A stretch of 64,000 nucleotides of DNA from Primulina eburnea (GCF_022965805.1 NC_133105.1:1922001-1986000); one strand, 5' to 3'. Shown: positions 33,002 through 45,719, counted from the stretch's first letter. Notes: generated by a model not told the origin, from the letters alone. Numbers and translations are program-made.

Positions 33002-35007
33002 TGGGAATTTGGGGGGAAGAAGTCACATATCGAAGCAATGTTGCTTAAAATTAGCATGTCCGATTATTATAAATAAAAAAATCAATAGGAAACAAAATAA
33101 TATCCCTCTGATAAAAAAATAATAATAATCTTCTACTTGTTAAACTTTTATTTAATTAAATATAAAAAAATATTATAAATATACATGAGTGATCCAAATA
33201 AAAAATCAATCGATCCATGAGATCTTCTAACACAAATTTTTTTTTTCTTTTTTTTTTTTAAGTTTTAGGAGACACTACGTATAAATTTCTTGGACTAGGC
33301 CTTTTCTTTTCTTAACATTTTTCTTCTAAAAACGGAACGTTTGACTTTCCTAGAAGGGCATATCGTTGACTTGGGTGAAGAGTCCAGGGAATAAATGGCC
33401 CACGATGGGCTGCAGCCACCCAACAGAATATAAAAGTAGAAGCTAAAATTGGGCCGATAGATTCTGATCTGGCCCGTTTGAATTAGGAATAGAGCTGCTA
33501 ACAGTGGCAGGCCTTTTTGAGCCCAGTAAAAATTAAAATATTTATCAGATATAATTATTATTATTTTATAGAAAAAGCTCTAAAATATATATAAATGAAT
33601 AAAAACATGTGTCACATAATTTATTTTACTCTTTCAAAACTTCCAATTTATCATTTTAAAAATTCAAATGTGCATTTGTTTATTTAAGAGAAGAAAAAGA
33701 GCAGCATTAAATGTGTCCCATCTATAATAAAAAAAAAATTCGTGTATGTTTTGAAAATACAATTTTTTACTTCAAGCTCTCACATAACATACGATCCTTG
33801 TATTGGGAAAAAAATTGATGAAATAAGTAATGATATCATCGTATATAACTTAACATTTGTAAAGCATTTGTTGAATATATGTGAGTTGCCTACTACTGCC
33901 TAATACAAAAATTAATATATTTGACATAAAAATAATGAGTTGAGTTGGATTATAAATTTGTATCGTGAATTTAAAATTTGAGACAATATCACAAATTGTT
34001 TTGAGTTTGTGTGAATAATGCTTATGGATAATTTATTTGAAAAGCGATGGTACCTATATTTATTTAGTGGCATAATAATGAAGAAGCAAATTATTTATTT
34101 TGAATTTAGCCCATGAATTGTGTTACGGTAGTTAAATTGAACTATTCCTAGATATTATTTGTTAAGTGTCTAATAATAATAAATTTTGGCAGGCAATTTC
34201 GAATTTATTTGCTAAAATTAAATATGGCCCAAAAGCCATCAAACTCGACAATCGTGTACATAAAATGAAGTTTGCCTTGATAAAAAAAATATTTATGACA
34301 TCAACATCAACTTCATGGTTAATATTGTTGGTATGAAAATGAATACAAGGAAAACAAACAAATTATATAAATCAAAATTCAGTAAATAGTTAATACGTGA
34401 TAAGGCTTATATTCATTCTGTGGGAGAGTCGTCTGAATTTTGACAGAAGTTTTGAGGGTGAGGATGATATCTGTTCAAATTTAAAAAGTGGAGGGACCAA
34501 ATCTATTTTCAGATTGAAGAATAACGGCCAAAGATATAAAGAGCCAAAAAACTAACATGGCTGAACTCATTGAAATATCATATTGAACAATAGATTACTA
34601 ATTCATACACGAGATTCTACCTAGTAGACCATTTATCCACCGGCAAATTTATACATGAAGGTCGAAGGTTCAGTTTCGACCATAAGAAATCACTAGTCAT
34701 CTGTTCCACACATTATATACATGAAGGTCAATCATATCAAACCTAGTATCTCTATTCAAGGTCACTTTTGACTAACAAATTCACTAAACATCAGAAGGCT
34801 CATCGTCATACATAGTTGCAACTTCAAGTCAATATCATTCCAGCAATAATGTTAACTCTGTGTTGAAATTTGATCATCTGCTTCAACTCAGATGATTTCA
34901 TGATGATGTTCTCTTTCAAACAACACCTAGCATTCAACAAAACAACCGAGCTAATGAAAAATATTGAGGTGTTCGTATTTTACATCAGTATGCCAATTAC
35001 CAGGAGG
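33002..35007. other. AT-rich intergenic region with a MITE fragment
   Basis: Around 33165-33240 (ATGAGTGATCCAAATAAAAA to CTAACACAAATTTTT) is a truncated copy of the GTGAGACGG element. The rest is AT-rich with no exon recognised. The last ~100 bp are probably the 3' UTR of the NKS1-like gene. Confidence 0.45.
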
Positions 35008-38000
35008 CTAGGATCGATGATTTGTTATTCCTTCTTTCCAACCTCTTTGGCTAGCCCTCAGCACCCACTTAGCAGTCAACTGTTTCTGTGCTAATAAAGC
35101 TGCTTCAGCCTTTTCTCTGGCCTCTTCACATGTTTCCATTCCAGAATTGCACTTGTCTGCCTCTTTCTGGTATTGAGATGTCATTTTCTTAGCCTCGAGT
35201 AGCGCCATATCAGCATGCTGATGCTTTTTTAAAGCTTCCGCTTCCCGCAGCTTCAATTCCTCAGACAGTAGCTCCACGAAATTCTTCTGTGTGTCGTTAC
35301 TTACTTCTGGATCGTGCTTTGCACAATCTGTCAGACTCGAAAGTGAAAAATAAAGTAAGGTGTTGAAGATAAAAATTCACCATAAAAGTTCCAAAATTCA
35401 AGAAACTAAAGCAAACGTTACCATTTTATGGAATAATTAAAACCACCTAATGATAGATGAGGGGTTTGGCAAGACCTCTACCTTTAAACCGTGATACTCA
35501 AATTAAGGCGGGGGAGAGAAGCATCTTCGGTGCACATGAGAAAATATTGGTAAACAAGCCAAAACATTGATGCCGATCTATTCAAGACTCTAGACTACTC
35601 ATTCAAAAAAAGAACTAGCACATATTAAAATCTAGAGCTTGGCAACCCAAATTATCCACAGGGCCTTCGAAGTATTGTCGACCAAAATCTAACTCCAACA
35701 CAATGATTATTTAGCAGAATATCTAACATTTGGTAATGAAGCCACAATAAAAAAATTCTTTTCTGTAAATATGAGAATCTTAATTGCCAAGGACAGTGGA
35801 AAGTTGCGAATCCTTCAAAAAGATAAGCCCGAGTTTCTAAAAACAACTTAACTCACTTTCAATAATCAATAACTGATCGCTCTTTGTTGGGTGTAATAAT
35901 TATCTCTACTTGTAGAGCAATCTGAGCGTGGTTCTTGTGTTGCTGTACAATTTAAAAGATTTGAGTTACACCATTACCATCAGCTATAGCTTTTAGTAAA
36001 GCAGTAAGCGTTCTGTCCTACAATTAGTATCAGAGCCAAGGCCACGAGTATGATTCTCATTTATTGCAATGATTGCAATTATTGAGAGGAATATTGTTGG
36101 GTGCAATAATTGTATCTGTTGGTAGAACAATCGAAACGTGATACTAGTGCTTCTCCAGTTTAAAAAATTCGAGTTGCGTCATTACCACTAGCTCTAACTT
36201 TTGGTAAAACAACAAATGCTAGATCGTACACTCTCGCTCAACAAATGTTAATGATTTAGTAGACTTAGGATCGGCTATGGTACAGTCTATTCTAGCTAAC
36301 AATATCCTTATAACTTATTGGTGATATCCTCTTTTGCTATTATATGTAGATGATATGACCATCACGAGAGACACTTTGGATGAAGGATCTAGGTCATTTG
36401 AGTTCTTTCATCAGGTTGGAAGTCTCCTTCGACAAATCAGGCTATTATTAGTTTTAAGCCAAGTATGACAAGGATCTTTCGCCTCATGTTGGCTTGACAG
36501 ATATAAACAATCAACAACTCCATTTTTCGCCAATATCAAACTTTCACCTTTGGAGGGGACAATTTCAGATGAGTCTACTTTGTATAGGCCATCAGTTGGA
36601 AGTTTCACCTTTCTAATCTTGACTTGACCAGATATAGCATTTCATTCATATTGCTACTCAATTCATGGCTACTCCTCGCAGTTCGTATTACCACATGGCA
36701 ACTAGCTACATACCTTGTTCCATGGTCTTCTTTTCTCTTCTCAATTTTAACTCATATCAAATGCTTATTTTGATGCTGACTTAGCAGGTGATCTGATTCA
36801 CATTGCTCTCTACCTTAGAGTTTATCTAATCATAGTGCAATTCAAATTGCGCATTGCGACGATTTTCAATAATGCATAACATACATTGAAATTGATTGTC
36901 GCTTTTGTCTGCTATCATCTTGGCAGTGAAACTCTTCATCTCATTTTAGTGATTTCTATTGATCAGCCAGCTGCCATCCTTATCAAAGCCCATTCTCCAG
37001 GCAAGGGCAGTCTCGTGACTCTATTTAGAAACTCAAGTTAGCAAACTCCTTGGCTACTTAAGTTTGAAGGGCAATATTAGAATTTAGATTATACTATATT
37101 AGATAATGAATATTAGAGTATAATAAAAAAATACCATACAAAATTGTCTGATTAACGTATTTTGGCCCGTGTTAGTTTGACATTGATTGACCAAAAAATC
37201 TTGATATTCAATGTCTACATTCCCTTTCACTTTCTTTCATTCGAAAACCATTTCAAATCGAGAAACTCTTTCTCAATCTTTCCCCTTTGTTGCCTAAAAA
37301 TGGAGGAATATTTCCATGATTGAGGTGGTCCCAAAGATCTTAGAACTCTCAGAATCATAAACAAAAAGGGGAAATGTAAACTTTCTTTCTTGGGAAGGAC
37401 GGTTTTGGATAGTTCACCAATAGCCATCCGTTATAAGACTTGAAGTTCAAGAACTCAAATTCGTCGCTTGAACTCAGATCCAGCACCAGAGCCTCAAGAT
37501 GTTTTATGCCTGATTTATTTCCGGGAACGGAGATTTCGTCCATAACTTTATCTTGAGGTTTATCGATCTCGCTTTCCCCACCAGCCGTTCAGTGGATTCG
37601 AATTCTATTCAAAATGAGCTCGAGTTTGAGAGACTCGGATCAAGCTCCAACACTGAATTAGGCTCATAAATCTCTCTGCTTCCTCTTCTCTCCAGTTTCG
37701 GCATTATTTAGTCCAAACAACAAGTCTTTTTTCAAAAATATACAATTAAACCACCACATAAAAAAATTATTCTTCCCATTAATTTCTGGAATAAAACATA
37801 ACAAAAAATGCATATATCCCAAAAAATCAGTCGAAACTGAGAAAGAAAGTCATATGCTGTGCAACAAATCAAAATGAAAGCAACTACCTTCGGGAACGGA
37901 GAGCAGCTGCAGAGAATCAACACAGTCACAGTTGCAGGAAGGACAGGAGGAGGAAGACGATCTGCTGAATGCGGCAAGGCCTTCCACTAAATGCCAGTAC

Positions 38001-38083
38001 AGAGGTGGGCCAACAATGTACGCTGCTAAACACAATGCCACGATTCCGACAACTGCCTTCAAAACACCACTTCTCACCGCCAT
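35008..38083 (-). CDS. NKS1: NKS1/ELMO-family Golgi protein (DUF1068), 171 aa
   Basis: Two exons, 38083-37888 and 35327-35008, join in phase (196 + 320 nt). The product starts with a membrane anchor (AVVGIVALCLAAYIVGPPLY), then a Ser/Cys-rich stretch (SSSSSCPSCNCDC), DCAKHDPEVSNDTQKNF, and a long coiled coil (ELKLREAEALKKHQHADMAL, EADKCNSGMETCEEAREKAE). This is the DUF1068 family (Arabidopsis NKS1/ELMO4, At4g30996, and ELMO1). These Golgi membrane proteins are needed for pectin-dependent cell adhesion and salt tolerance. Which ELMO paralogue it is cannot be settled here. The 2.56-kb intron contains a Copia relic on the other strand. No lesion is seen. Confidence 0.85.
35880..37140 (+). mobile_element. 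Degraded Ty1/copia retrotransposon in the NKS1-like intron
   Basis: TTGGGTGYAATAATT-type repeats at ~35885 and ~36097 look like LTR remnants. TTAGTATCAGAGCC (~36026) resembles a primer-binding site for initiator Met tRNA. Near 36335 a frame reads LLYVDDMTITRDTLDEG, the reverse-transcriptase YVDDM motif. Near 36880-37030 come IEIDCRF and then SIDQPAAIL with KAHSPGK, typical of the RNase H end of Copia pol. It is full of frame breaks and deletions, and it is oriented opposite to the host gene. Confidence 0.7.
37141..37700 (-). other. Unassigned open stretch in the NKS1-like intron
   Basis: A 62-codon frame at 37355-37543 reads MDEISVPGNKSGIKHLEALV and then LDLSSSDEFEFLNFKSYNGW. It has a normal amino-acid mix, but I cannot place it in a family and see no partner exons. 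It may be a captured gene fragment. Confidence 0.25.
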
Positions 38084-39065
38084 TTCAGCGATAACGAAAA
38101 ACGCTTTCTCCCTCTCTCAATCAATCAGTATCAGTGAGTGTAGTAAAGTTACTGAAACTTCATCCTTTCGGCTTTTTATTTTTTTCTTGGAAAATGATTA
38201 ATTACATATTATTATTGGGCTTGATTGTTTCGTTTTATGTGGGCCTTTGAGAGTTTCTGGAATTGATATTGGGAAAATATATTTTTGGAAAATAAAATAT
38301 ATTTTTCGTTTGGTTTAGTACGAAAAATTTAAAATGTTATCGGGGTAATTATATATTATGTCAATAAATAATTTGTTAAAATTACTTTTGAATATTATAT
38401 TTCTCATTATAATATGGGAGTTTGGAATGAATATTAGTAATTGGATTCTTTTTCAGTTTTCAATATGCTAATACCGCGATCGGGGCATTTAAGCTAAAAA
38501 TAGTAATATTGGACACCAACCATAATTAATCGTTGATCATCATTTTACACACATGGGTTAGTGAAGTAATTGGATTAAACTGAAATTGATTTTGACCATC
38601 GAATTTTATTTTTATCCTGACAAAACCCCCCGAACAAGTTGTAATACATAGATAGTGCAAGAGAGTTTTGAGTGTTGTGCATTTAAATCTAAAAAACCAA
38701 GTCACATTGCAGCAACAATCTTCATTCAAGATTCACAATGCCCTGGGAAATTGCAAATAAAGAAATCTTGCCTTCGCAAGCTTGATCTGATCTGGATACA
38801 TTTTGGCTCCGCGAGGGGTGGTGCATCCGCCCATATTGACACTCGACCACATTCTGAACTCCAGAGTTTTAGTTGAACACCATAAATTAACAACAAAAAC
38901 ACTCATTTTGAGTCCATTTCTCAATAATCTTTTTGACAGACCCGTATATATCAATGTATACACGGGCAAGGGCAAAGGCAAAGGCACAATTATAATATAC
39001 CCTACAATATTTTTTTAAGCATATCTAAGCTTTCATAAATATGAAATATTGTATTTACAACTCCA
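38084..39065. other. NKS1 promoter side and spacer
   Basis: The first ~150 bp are the leader of the NKS1-like gene. The rest is AT-rich. A short minus-strand frame near 38740-38860 (NMGGCTTPRGAKMYPDQIKL) could not be assigned. Confidence 0.35.
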
Positions 39066-40480
39066 TCAAAATGCTGCATCAACGGCTTCTGAAAGATTAT
39101 CCAGGTAAATAATCAGTTCCTCCAGATTCTTGTTTTGGTTCTTACAGAGATGGTAGCAAGTAGATTTCGCTATTTCTCTGTTTACACAGAAGTAATCCCG
39201 TATAGAAAATGATAAACGATTGAAAGAGAATCGCAGATCATCCAGCCAATATTAAGCTAGTGAGATCAAGTTTCAACATTGATCTGTTCAACAAGTTCCG
39301 CCGACCGCCATCAATCCAATGGGAGAAAACTGATCACTGATTTTATTCCAATTCAGTTAACCTGATTCAATTTACGAGCAGAAATACACAATTGCTTTTT
39401 AATGAAAATGCAACATGAAACAACCTTTTTGCTTGGCATAACCACAAGTTCTAATATGATATGCAAATTGAATTCAAGAAATATCACAATTATATTATCA
39501 AATTTGAAACTAGAAGTGGGCGAATAAAGCCTGATACATCAGCATTAAACGTGTGCTTCAAACTTATAGTTACATGTGTTCCCATGCGGAAAAGGATGAA
39601 CTTTTGCATGCATACGCAAACAAAAAACAAACAGAACAAGCGAACCAGATAAATATCTAAACAACAATGTTTTGTCATTTCGTGCATCTAAATTAAGAGA
39701 TCTTATCATACAAATACACCAATCAAAAAAAGTAACCAAATAAATACGCCATCATTTTACTAATAGACGTTACCTCAGCAGATATTCCAGCATATTTGTG
39801 GCTTCCATTTGTAACAGTCGTCATCTATATCTGGAAGCAAGCACATGTTCTTTAGTGGCACTGGAGCAACAAAAAGCCAAAATATCCTCTCCACTGAAAA
39901 ATCGATCCACAATAAAGGGAATGTTTTCCTGTCATTGCAGAACAATTAGCCGTGGGTTCTTGTTTGTTTCTAGAAAAGTGCAAAACGTAGAAGCTGTTGG
40001 TGCGGATTGCAAAACTGAACTGATATTTTGATGTTCGGGTATACATGTAAACTATCAGAACACTTTCAGAAAAGAAAAAAACATCTGGTAATAGAGTTTC
40101 CTAAAAGGATCAATTGCACGTAAATGCAATACAAGTAACGAAGCTTCAAATGTTAATTAAATTCCAGTCGTTGAAATTTACTCAGAAACACCACATGTAA
40201 CACTGTTATTAGGAAGGAACTATCTGGCATCCGCAAAGAGAACAGTTTCTAAAGGCTCAGAATAAAAAACTGTCCAACCACGGGAATTTGAGCAAATACT
40301 AACAAAGATCTTGAGCAAGGCTATCTATCTAGTAATTTCTTGAATTAAAGTAGAGTTCAGCAACCGAATGAGAACATACAAAAAGAAGTTAAAACACCAA
40401 GCTCAATTCAAACAACCTGATGGATTCCTGCATTAAGCGCAGCAGCAGTGGGTCCACCAACAAAGCGAGGACACAGTGAC
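39066..40480 (-). other. Exon-like pieces of an unidentified minus-strand gene
   Basis: Three blocks carry good splice borders. ~40420-40480: TTTCAG, then SLCPRFVGGPTAAALNAGIH, ending CATCAG|GTTGTT. 39774-39928: GACAG|GAAAAC to GCTGAG|GTAACG; frame 1 reads ENIPFIVDRFFSGEDILAFC, and another frame reads LPDIDDDCYKWKPQICW. 39066-39177: AACAG|AGAAAT, then EIAKSTCYHLCKNQNKNLEE and LIIYLDNLSEAVDAAF before a stop. The middle block has a stop in each frame, so the blocks do not join cleanly. I do not recognise the product. It is either a broken gene or a gene whose borders I have not resolved. Confidence 0.35.
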
Positions 40481-41236
40481 TGAAAACAAATAAATAAGGA
40501 CTTTTTAGAACAGAAACATAAAACATGAAGTAAATATAGGCGAAATAAGAAGCTCAGCTTCCCCATGATTGATAGCAGCAGCAAAGCCTCAAAATAGCCA
40601 ATAGTGTAGTACAACCCTATATATACTATTTATACTACGATTCGATGTGACACTCTTAAAATAACTCAAATATAACATTTGATGATGAAAAATTATTCCA
40701 ATATATTTATACTTCGTACAAAAATTTATTGTAACCATCGCAAGAAGTTTACCCTAATCTCATGACAATCAAATGCTTGTGTAATTTTTATCAATGACGG
40801 AGACATACACGAAAATGCAACTTGAAATAAATAAACGCCATAATAAATTACTAGTAAAACTAAATATTGACACATGAATACACACTTTAATTTCTATATG
40901 GATAATCATTCAGAAAACAACAAGTTACAACCATAGCACATCATCATTTTTCACATCATAAGAAAATTTATACAATACTCGACAAGTGGGTCAAATGTGG
41001 CCGTATAAATGGCGCTGTTCCATTCTTGAAAGAAAATTCCAGACAGTTCACTAGTGCGAGTGGTATGCAAACATAGGCTTCTATCACATACAAAAAAATA
41101 TATCAAGATAATGACAGCAATCATATTCATTCCACGCATAATAAATGTGATTCCAACCTTAGAGGTTATGAATCCCAAGTTATTGAGCACCTTAACTGCA
41201 TTTCATTGATAAGATTACGGTGAGAAACTCAGAAAC
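40481..41236. other. Spacer and 3' UTR of STIPL1
   Basis: AT-rich, with no exon recognised. The right end is the 3' UTR of the minus-strand STIPL1 gene. Confidence 0.45.
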
Positions 41237-43798
41237 TCAACGTCGCTTCAAAGTAGAACGATTGTGCAACTCCAACAGCTGTTCAAGGGATACCAAAGAC
41301 CACATATCCTCGTTTTGTGCAAATACTTTTTGGTTAAGGGAATCTACTATTATGCTTATGTTACCAAAGCCGTATATCTGGTGTCCATCCTGGGTTCTTC
41401 CAGGTTTAGGTTTAAACAAGAGACCATTCTGTTGAGCATGAATTTCAATAACTTCCCTCAAATTCATCTCAACCCCACCACCCATACCATCTGCTTGAAT
41501 ACCATTGCCCAGGCCAGTAGAGGTATGCTGTTGAGCTTGTACCGATGCTTTTTTCTGTGTCTCGAATTGTCTTTGTTCAAGCACCCTGAGATAACTTAAG
41601 TTCTCTTTAAGGCCAGGCTGCACCACCTCCATGCCTTCAACAGCCTGGTTCATCATGTCCAGACCAATATTAAGCCTAAATCGAATATGCTCATTTGCTT
41701 GGAGTTCGGGTGGAAGAAGTTCTTTCCAGCCAAGATACCATTTGGTTACTTCCTCAAAGTTTGGACTTGAGCGTAACCAATGATACAAAACTTCTTGCCA
41801 TTTATTGAAGAAGATATCCATCAGTTGTAGCATGTGATGGATAGGAATAGCAGCAGTCCATGTTCGTACCCAATAGAATTCATCGAGTTTCTGATTGGCA
41901 GGATTTATTTGCAACTCATGCATGATTACCAATAATTTTGGAATGATGTAACGAACCATCAGTTGCTCCCAACTAGCAGGATCAAACACGGTTTGCCAAG
42001 GAGACAATATGTAATAAGCAGACATATCACTAGGGTGCCAAGCATGAAGGACACTCGCCAACCTATTACGTATTGTATGATAACAATTTTCCAACTTCTG
42101 TCCCAATAAAGGCAGCCATGGATGTATCCAAGAATGAATTGGGATGGTTTCTCTGCGTGGATCCCATGAGTCTACTGCAGCAGATAATTTCGGTATGACT
42201 ATGCTATCAAGTATGATGCCTAGAATATGAGGAGGTAAAAGCTCTTCCCAAGACTCCAAAAACCGAAGCATGGGTTCCGGATCTCGTGCCTGCCAAGTAT
42301 TAGTCCCAGATATTCGCACAGCAGGAAACACAACTTCCATCAGCAATTGATTATACGGAGATGTGGCATCAGAGATACTCAATGAATCTTTCCCTTGAAG
42401 CAATTTCTTCCACGTGGATACCACCTCCACTTCATGTCTTGGATTTTGAAGTGGATCCCATCCCTGAAATATTCTAATAAACAAAGGAAGGGCGTATGAG
42501 CATGCAATGCACGATAAATTGCACAATGTGTAATCATCAGAAAATCTAGTCTGCAAGTCCATAAATGATGTAGCAAGTGATTTTAGCGTCAGCAATCCAT
42601 TTGAGCTCTGGTCACTTATTCGGTCCAGTACACCAACTATCTCTTCCATGTTATCGAGTTGCTTCCTTTGGCGATATGCCTCTTCCTGAAGTTTCTCCTT
42701 TTCTTTCTGCAAAGCAACCACGGTCTCCCTCTCATTCCGCAGATCCCTATCCAACTTTTGTACATCTAGCTCGGCCAAATCAACTATCAATCTGATATTG
42801 TGCTGGAGTTCAGGCATTGGAACATTGTTTTCCCTGGCTCTTTCTTCCTCATTTATGTTCTCTAAGTTGGTCAAAACTCGAACCTGGGGTCCTCTCATGT
42901 CAAAAACCTTCTGAAAAACTTCAAGACCCTGCTCTTGCTTCTTGGCCAGCAATTCTTCGGCAGTTATATAAACTTTCTTTTTCTGTGGAGCTCTCTTCGA
43001 CCAAAGCTTCTCTTTCGGGCGACCCTCTGAAGCTTGACTTAATTGAGCCAGTGGTTTTTCATCCAATTGTGGTAACACTGAACGACTAGCTTCATTATAG
43101 TCATTAAAACCCATTCCCATATTCTTAGGCCGCAGCTTGGCCTCGATGGGGGATAAAATTCCCTGCTCGTTTTTACCAAGACCGCCTCCTTTGTAACCCA
43201 TCTTCTCCAGCAACTTCATCCCGATGCCCTTGGTATGCTTTTCAAAGGAACCAACATCAGATGGCTCCGATTCTCTTCTCATGGCCTGAGAAGATTTCTT
43301 AGCCAACACGGCCTTTTCCTTTTCCCTTTCTTGTCGCAGCTTCGCACCTTCCTTTATCCTCTTTCCAAATCCAGCAGGCAAAAAATCATCGTCTTCATCC
43401 TTGTCAGCTTCAATATGTCCAGCAACATTGTTGGCATTTTTGGAAGAGGATGAACCAAATCCAAGACCCAAACCCATAGGTCGGGTATTATCTTCCTCAG
43501 CTGCTTGCTTATCTTCCTTGGAATCTAGATCAATCTCCTGATTAGGCAAAACAGAGCCAGTCGAGACAAAATTGACAGGCCTCGTATAATCAGTCGTCTT
43601 GGATTTCCTATGTTTCTTTGAACCAGACACCTCATAATCAGAATCACTATCACCAGAAGCAAATACACCATAAAGGATATCATCTTTTGTCTGAGCTCGT
43701 TTTTGTTTGCGCTTCCCGATAAATTCGCCACCAATCCACTGACCATCGTCGTAGTCATTATCCATACTAAACCGTTCCATTTCCTGATACTCATCCAT
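41237..43798 (-). CDS. STIPL1: Septin and tuftelin-interacting protein 1 homologue (spliceosome disassembly), 853 aa
   Basis: A single uninterrupted frame. The in-frame ATG at 43798 gives MDEYQEMERFSMDNDYDDGQ, the conserved TIP N-terminus; a 25-codon upstream extension is not conserved and is probably leader. Domains: an N-terminal TIP_N region (~1-100) with QTKDDILYGVFA, a G-patch at ~188-232 (TKGIGMKLLEKMGYKGGGLG), a coiled coil near 370-420, and a GCFC domain in the C-terminal half (HSWIHPWLPLLGQKLE, WYLGWKELLPPEL). It is homologous to TFIP11/Ntr1, which activates the Prp43 helicase to take apart post-splicing complexes. Arabidopsis NTR1/STIPL1 (At1g17070) is also encoded in one exon and affects circadian and dormancy genes. 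No lesion is seen. Confidence 0.92.
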   Translation of the reverse strand: MDEYQEMERFSMDNDYDDGQWIGGEFIGKRKQKRAQTKDDILYGVFASGDSDSDYEVSGSKKHRKSKTTDYTRPVNFVSTGSVLPNQEIDLDSKEDKQAAEEDNTRPMGLGLGFGSSSSKNANNVAGHIEADKDEDDDFLPAGFGKRIKEGAKLRQEREKEKAVLAKKSSQAMRRESEPSDVGSFEKHTKGIGMKLLEKMGYKGGGLGKNEQGILSPIEAKLRPKNMGMGFNDYNEASRSVLPQLDEKPLAQLSQASEGRPKEKLWSKRAPQKKKVYITAEELLAKKQEQGLEVFQKVFDMRGPQVRVLTNLENINEEERARENNVPMPELQHNIRLIVDLAELDVQKLDRDLRNERETVVALQKEKEKLQEEAYRQRKQLDNMEEIVGVLDRISDQSSNGLLTLKSLATSFMDLQTRFSDDYTLCNLSCIACSYALPLFIRIFQGWDPLQNPRHEVEVVSTWKKLLQGKDSLSISDATSPYNQLLMEVVFPAVRISGTNTWQARDPEPMLRFLESWEELLPPHILGIILDSIVIPKLSAAVDSWDPRRETIPIHSWIHPWLPLLGQKLENCYHTIRNRLASVLHAWHPSDMSAYYILSPWQTVFDPASWEQLMVRYIIPKLLVIMHELQINPANQKLDEFYWVRTWTAAIPIHHMLQLMDIFFNKWQEVLYHWLRSSPNFEEVTKWYLGWKELLPPELQANEHIRFRLNIGLDMMNQAVEGMEVVQPGLKENLSYLRVLEQRQFETQKKASVQAQQHTSTGLGNGIQADGMGGGVEMNLREVIEIHAQQNGLLFKPKPGRTQDGHQIYGFGNISIIVDSLNQKVFAQNEDMWSLVSLEQLLELHNRSTLKRR

Positions 43799-45593
43799 CT
43801 TAAAACAGGTCAGAACAGTGCCCTGTAAAAAGCGGACCAAACAAGTGGATGGATGAATAATCATTCCAATCAATTACCTTGGGTGAATTAATGTCAGATA
43901 ATAGAAAGTAGAAATAGAGGGAAAAACATTTGAGAATGCAAGTATCAATATAAGATGTCAACGATAGAGACTTCTGAATTATTAAGTATCAAGCAATTAG
44001 AATATATTATAACATATAAATCAGAGGTCCAGCTTAGATGTACAGATATACATGCGTAAATCAAATATACTGGAGGAACACGGAAACCCCGTTGCATGAA
44101 TATACCATAATCTTGCTTGAACACTTTCGTAAAAAGTTATATAATGACCAAAACCCCAACTCAATGGGTTTTATACTATTGTTTCATTAACTAAGCTTGA
44201 TTTGACCTTAGCCTAACACACACACTAGCCAGGGCGAATTTGGAACGCACAAACAAAACAAGTAATAATAAAAAAGAGTTGAAAGACAGAATCCCACAAA
44301 AATCCTAGAAAACAACTCATAACCCAAACCCCAAAACCACAAACTGGACTGTGAAATAGAGAGATACACAATGAGATTCTAGAAGTCGAATAAAAAACAG
44401 AATTAACCAAATTTTGTTCGGCAAAACCGAACAAATGGAACAGAATAAAATTCGGTTATTTCAGTCTGTAACAAAATTAACCAAATTTTTAAGGGGAGCA
44501 AAAGATCGATTAAAGAATCAGACGTAAAAATTCATACACAATGTCTACATAATATTAAACGAGGGATAACGAATCGAGAATTTCCACATATCTTCACTAA
44601 ATGCACCTAATTCGTTCCCGTAAAACATAGAATGCGCAAAAGTGGGATGAAGAAACAAAGGAACGAACAATTTTCATTATTTTCAAACGGAACAATTCAA
44701 GATATGCTAAAAAAAAATTTTACCTTCATATATATATCACTCAGATTGGCTTTTCAAGTTGGTGATAAAAACAAAAAACAAAAACAAAGAAAGCTATTCC
44801 ATTACATGAAGCGTCAGATCTCCTTATATGGGAAATTAACTATAAATACACGTAAAACACACCTCAAGGACGAGATTCAAAGCTTCAAGAACAAGTGCAA
44901 CCGGAGAAAAAAAAATCGGCAATCAAAGAAACGTCGATTTCTCTCAGCTGTTAACGTGGATTTCGTTCGATTCTCGCGACAACTGAAATCGAATTTAGAA
45001 TCCAGCTAGGGCAATTAGAGATAAAACTATTTATTTTCTTATGGGCTTCGTAGGGTAAAAGATTTTTGGGCGTACTCTTGATAGCCCAAACATTATACCA
45101 TTTTAAAATTGGCCCTATAAATAAATTGAATTTTATTTTTAAAATAAATCAGTTAATTCAGTTTAACCGATATTTAACTGATTTTTACAAAATTAAAAAA
45201 AAAATCGAATTTCCAATTTTATTCGATTCGCTCAATTTAATCAAAATTTTGTTCAAAACTGAACTCGTAATTGATGAACTCGCGTGTTTTACTGTAATGT
45301 AAAGGATATCTTCGTCTGACTATTTGGGCTAAAGGGCCCATATAGATTTTACTACGTTCGCATCTCATTGGCTGAGGTGCATCTTTATGTATTGCATTAC
45401 GTGGCATTCATTTATTGGCGGGAACACTCCACCTTCTTCTTTTTGATAAATATTATATTGTTTCAGACTTGTAATTATTAATAGTATTGAATTTATTAAC
45501 AATAAATATATCCATGGTTGGAAATTTATATTACAATCAAATTGTTTTGGTTATAAGAAATGACAAATACCCTACAGTCTCACGAATCCTAAT
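43799..45593. other. 5' leader/intron of STIPL1 and spacer
   Basis: No coding frame of note. Minus-strand purine/pyrimidine composition around 44870-45000 suggests a leader exon, with an intron between it and the start codon. 45.0-45.6 kb is AT-rich. Confidence 0.35.
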
Positions 45594-45719
45594 CTGAGAC
45601 GGATCAACCTTATCCATATTCATAATAAAAAATAATACTCTTAGCATAAAAAATAAAACTTTTCCATAGATGACTCAAATAAGATATTCGTGCCACAAAT
45701 ACGATTCATGCTTCTCACA
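45594..45719. repeat. MITE-like element, copy 2
   Basis: Diverged copy of the element at 4494-4621. It starts CTGAGACGGATC, shares the interior ATTCATAATAAAAAATAATA and AAATAAGATATTCGTG, and ends near TCTCACATACG. Confidence 0.7.

Noticed and set aside
43799..43873. 25-codon N-terminal extension of STIPL1
   Set aside because: Not conserved. The known N-terminus MDEYQEMERF begins at 43798.
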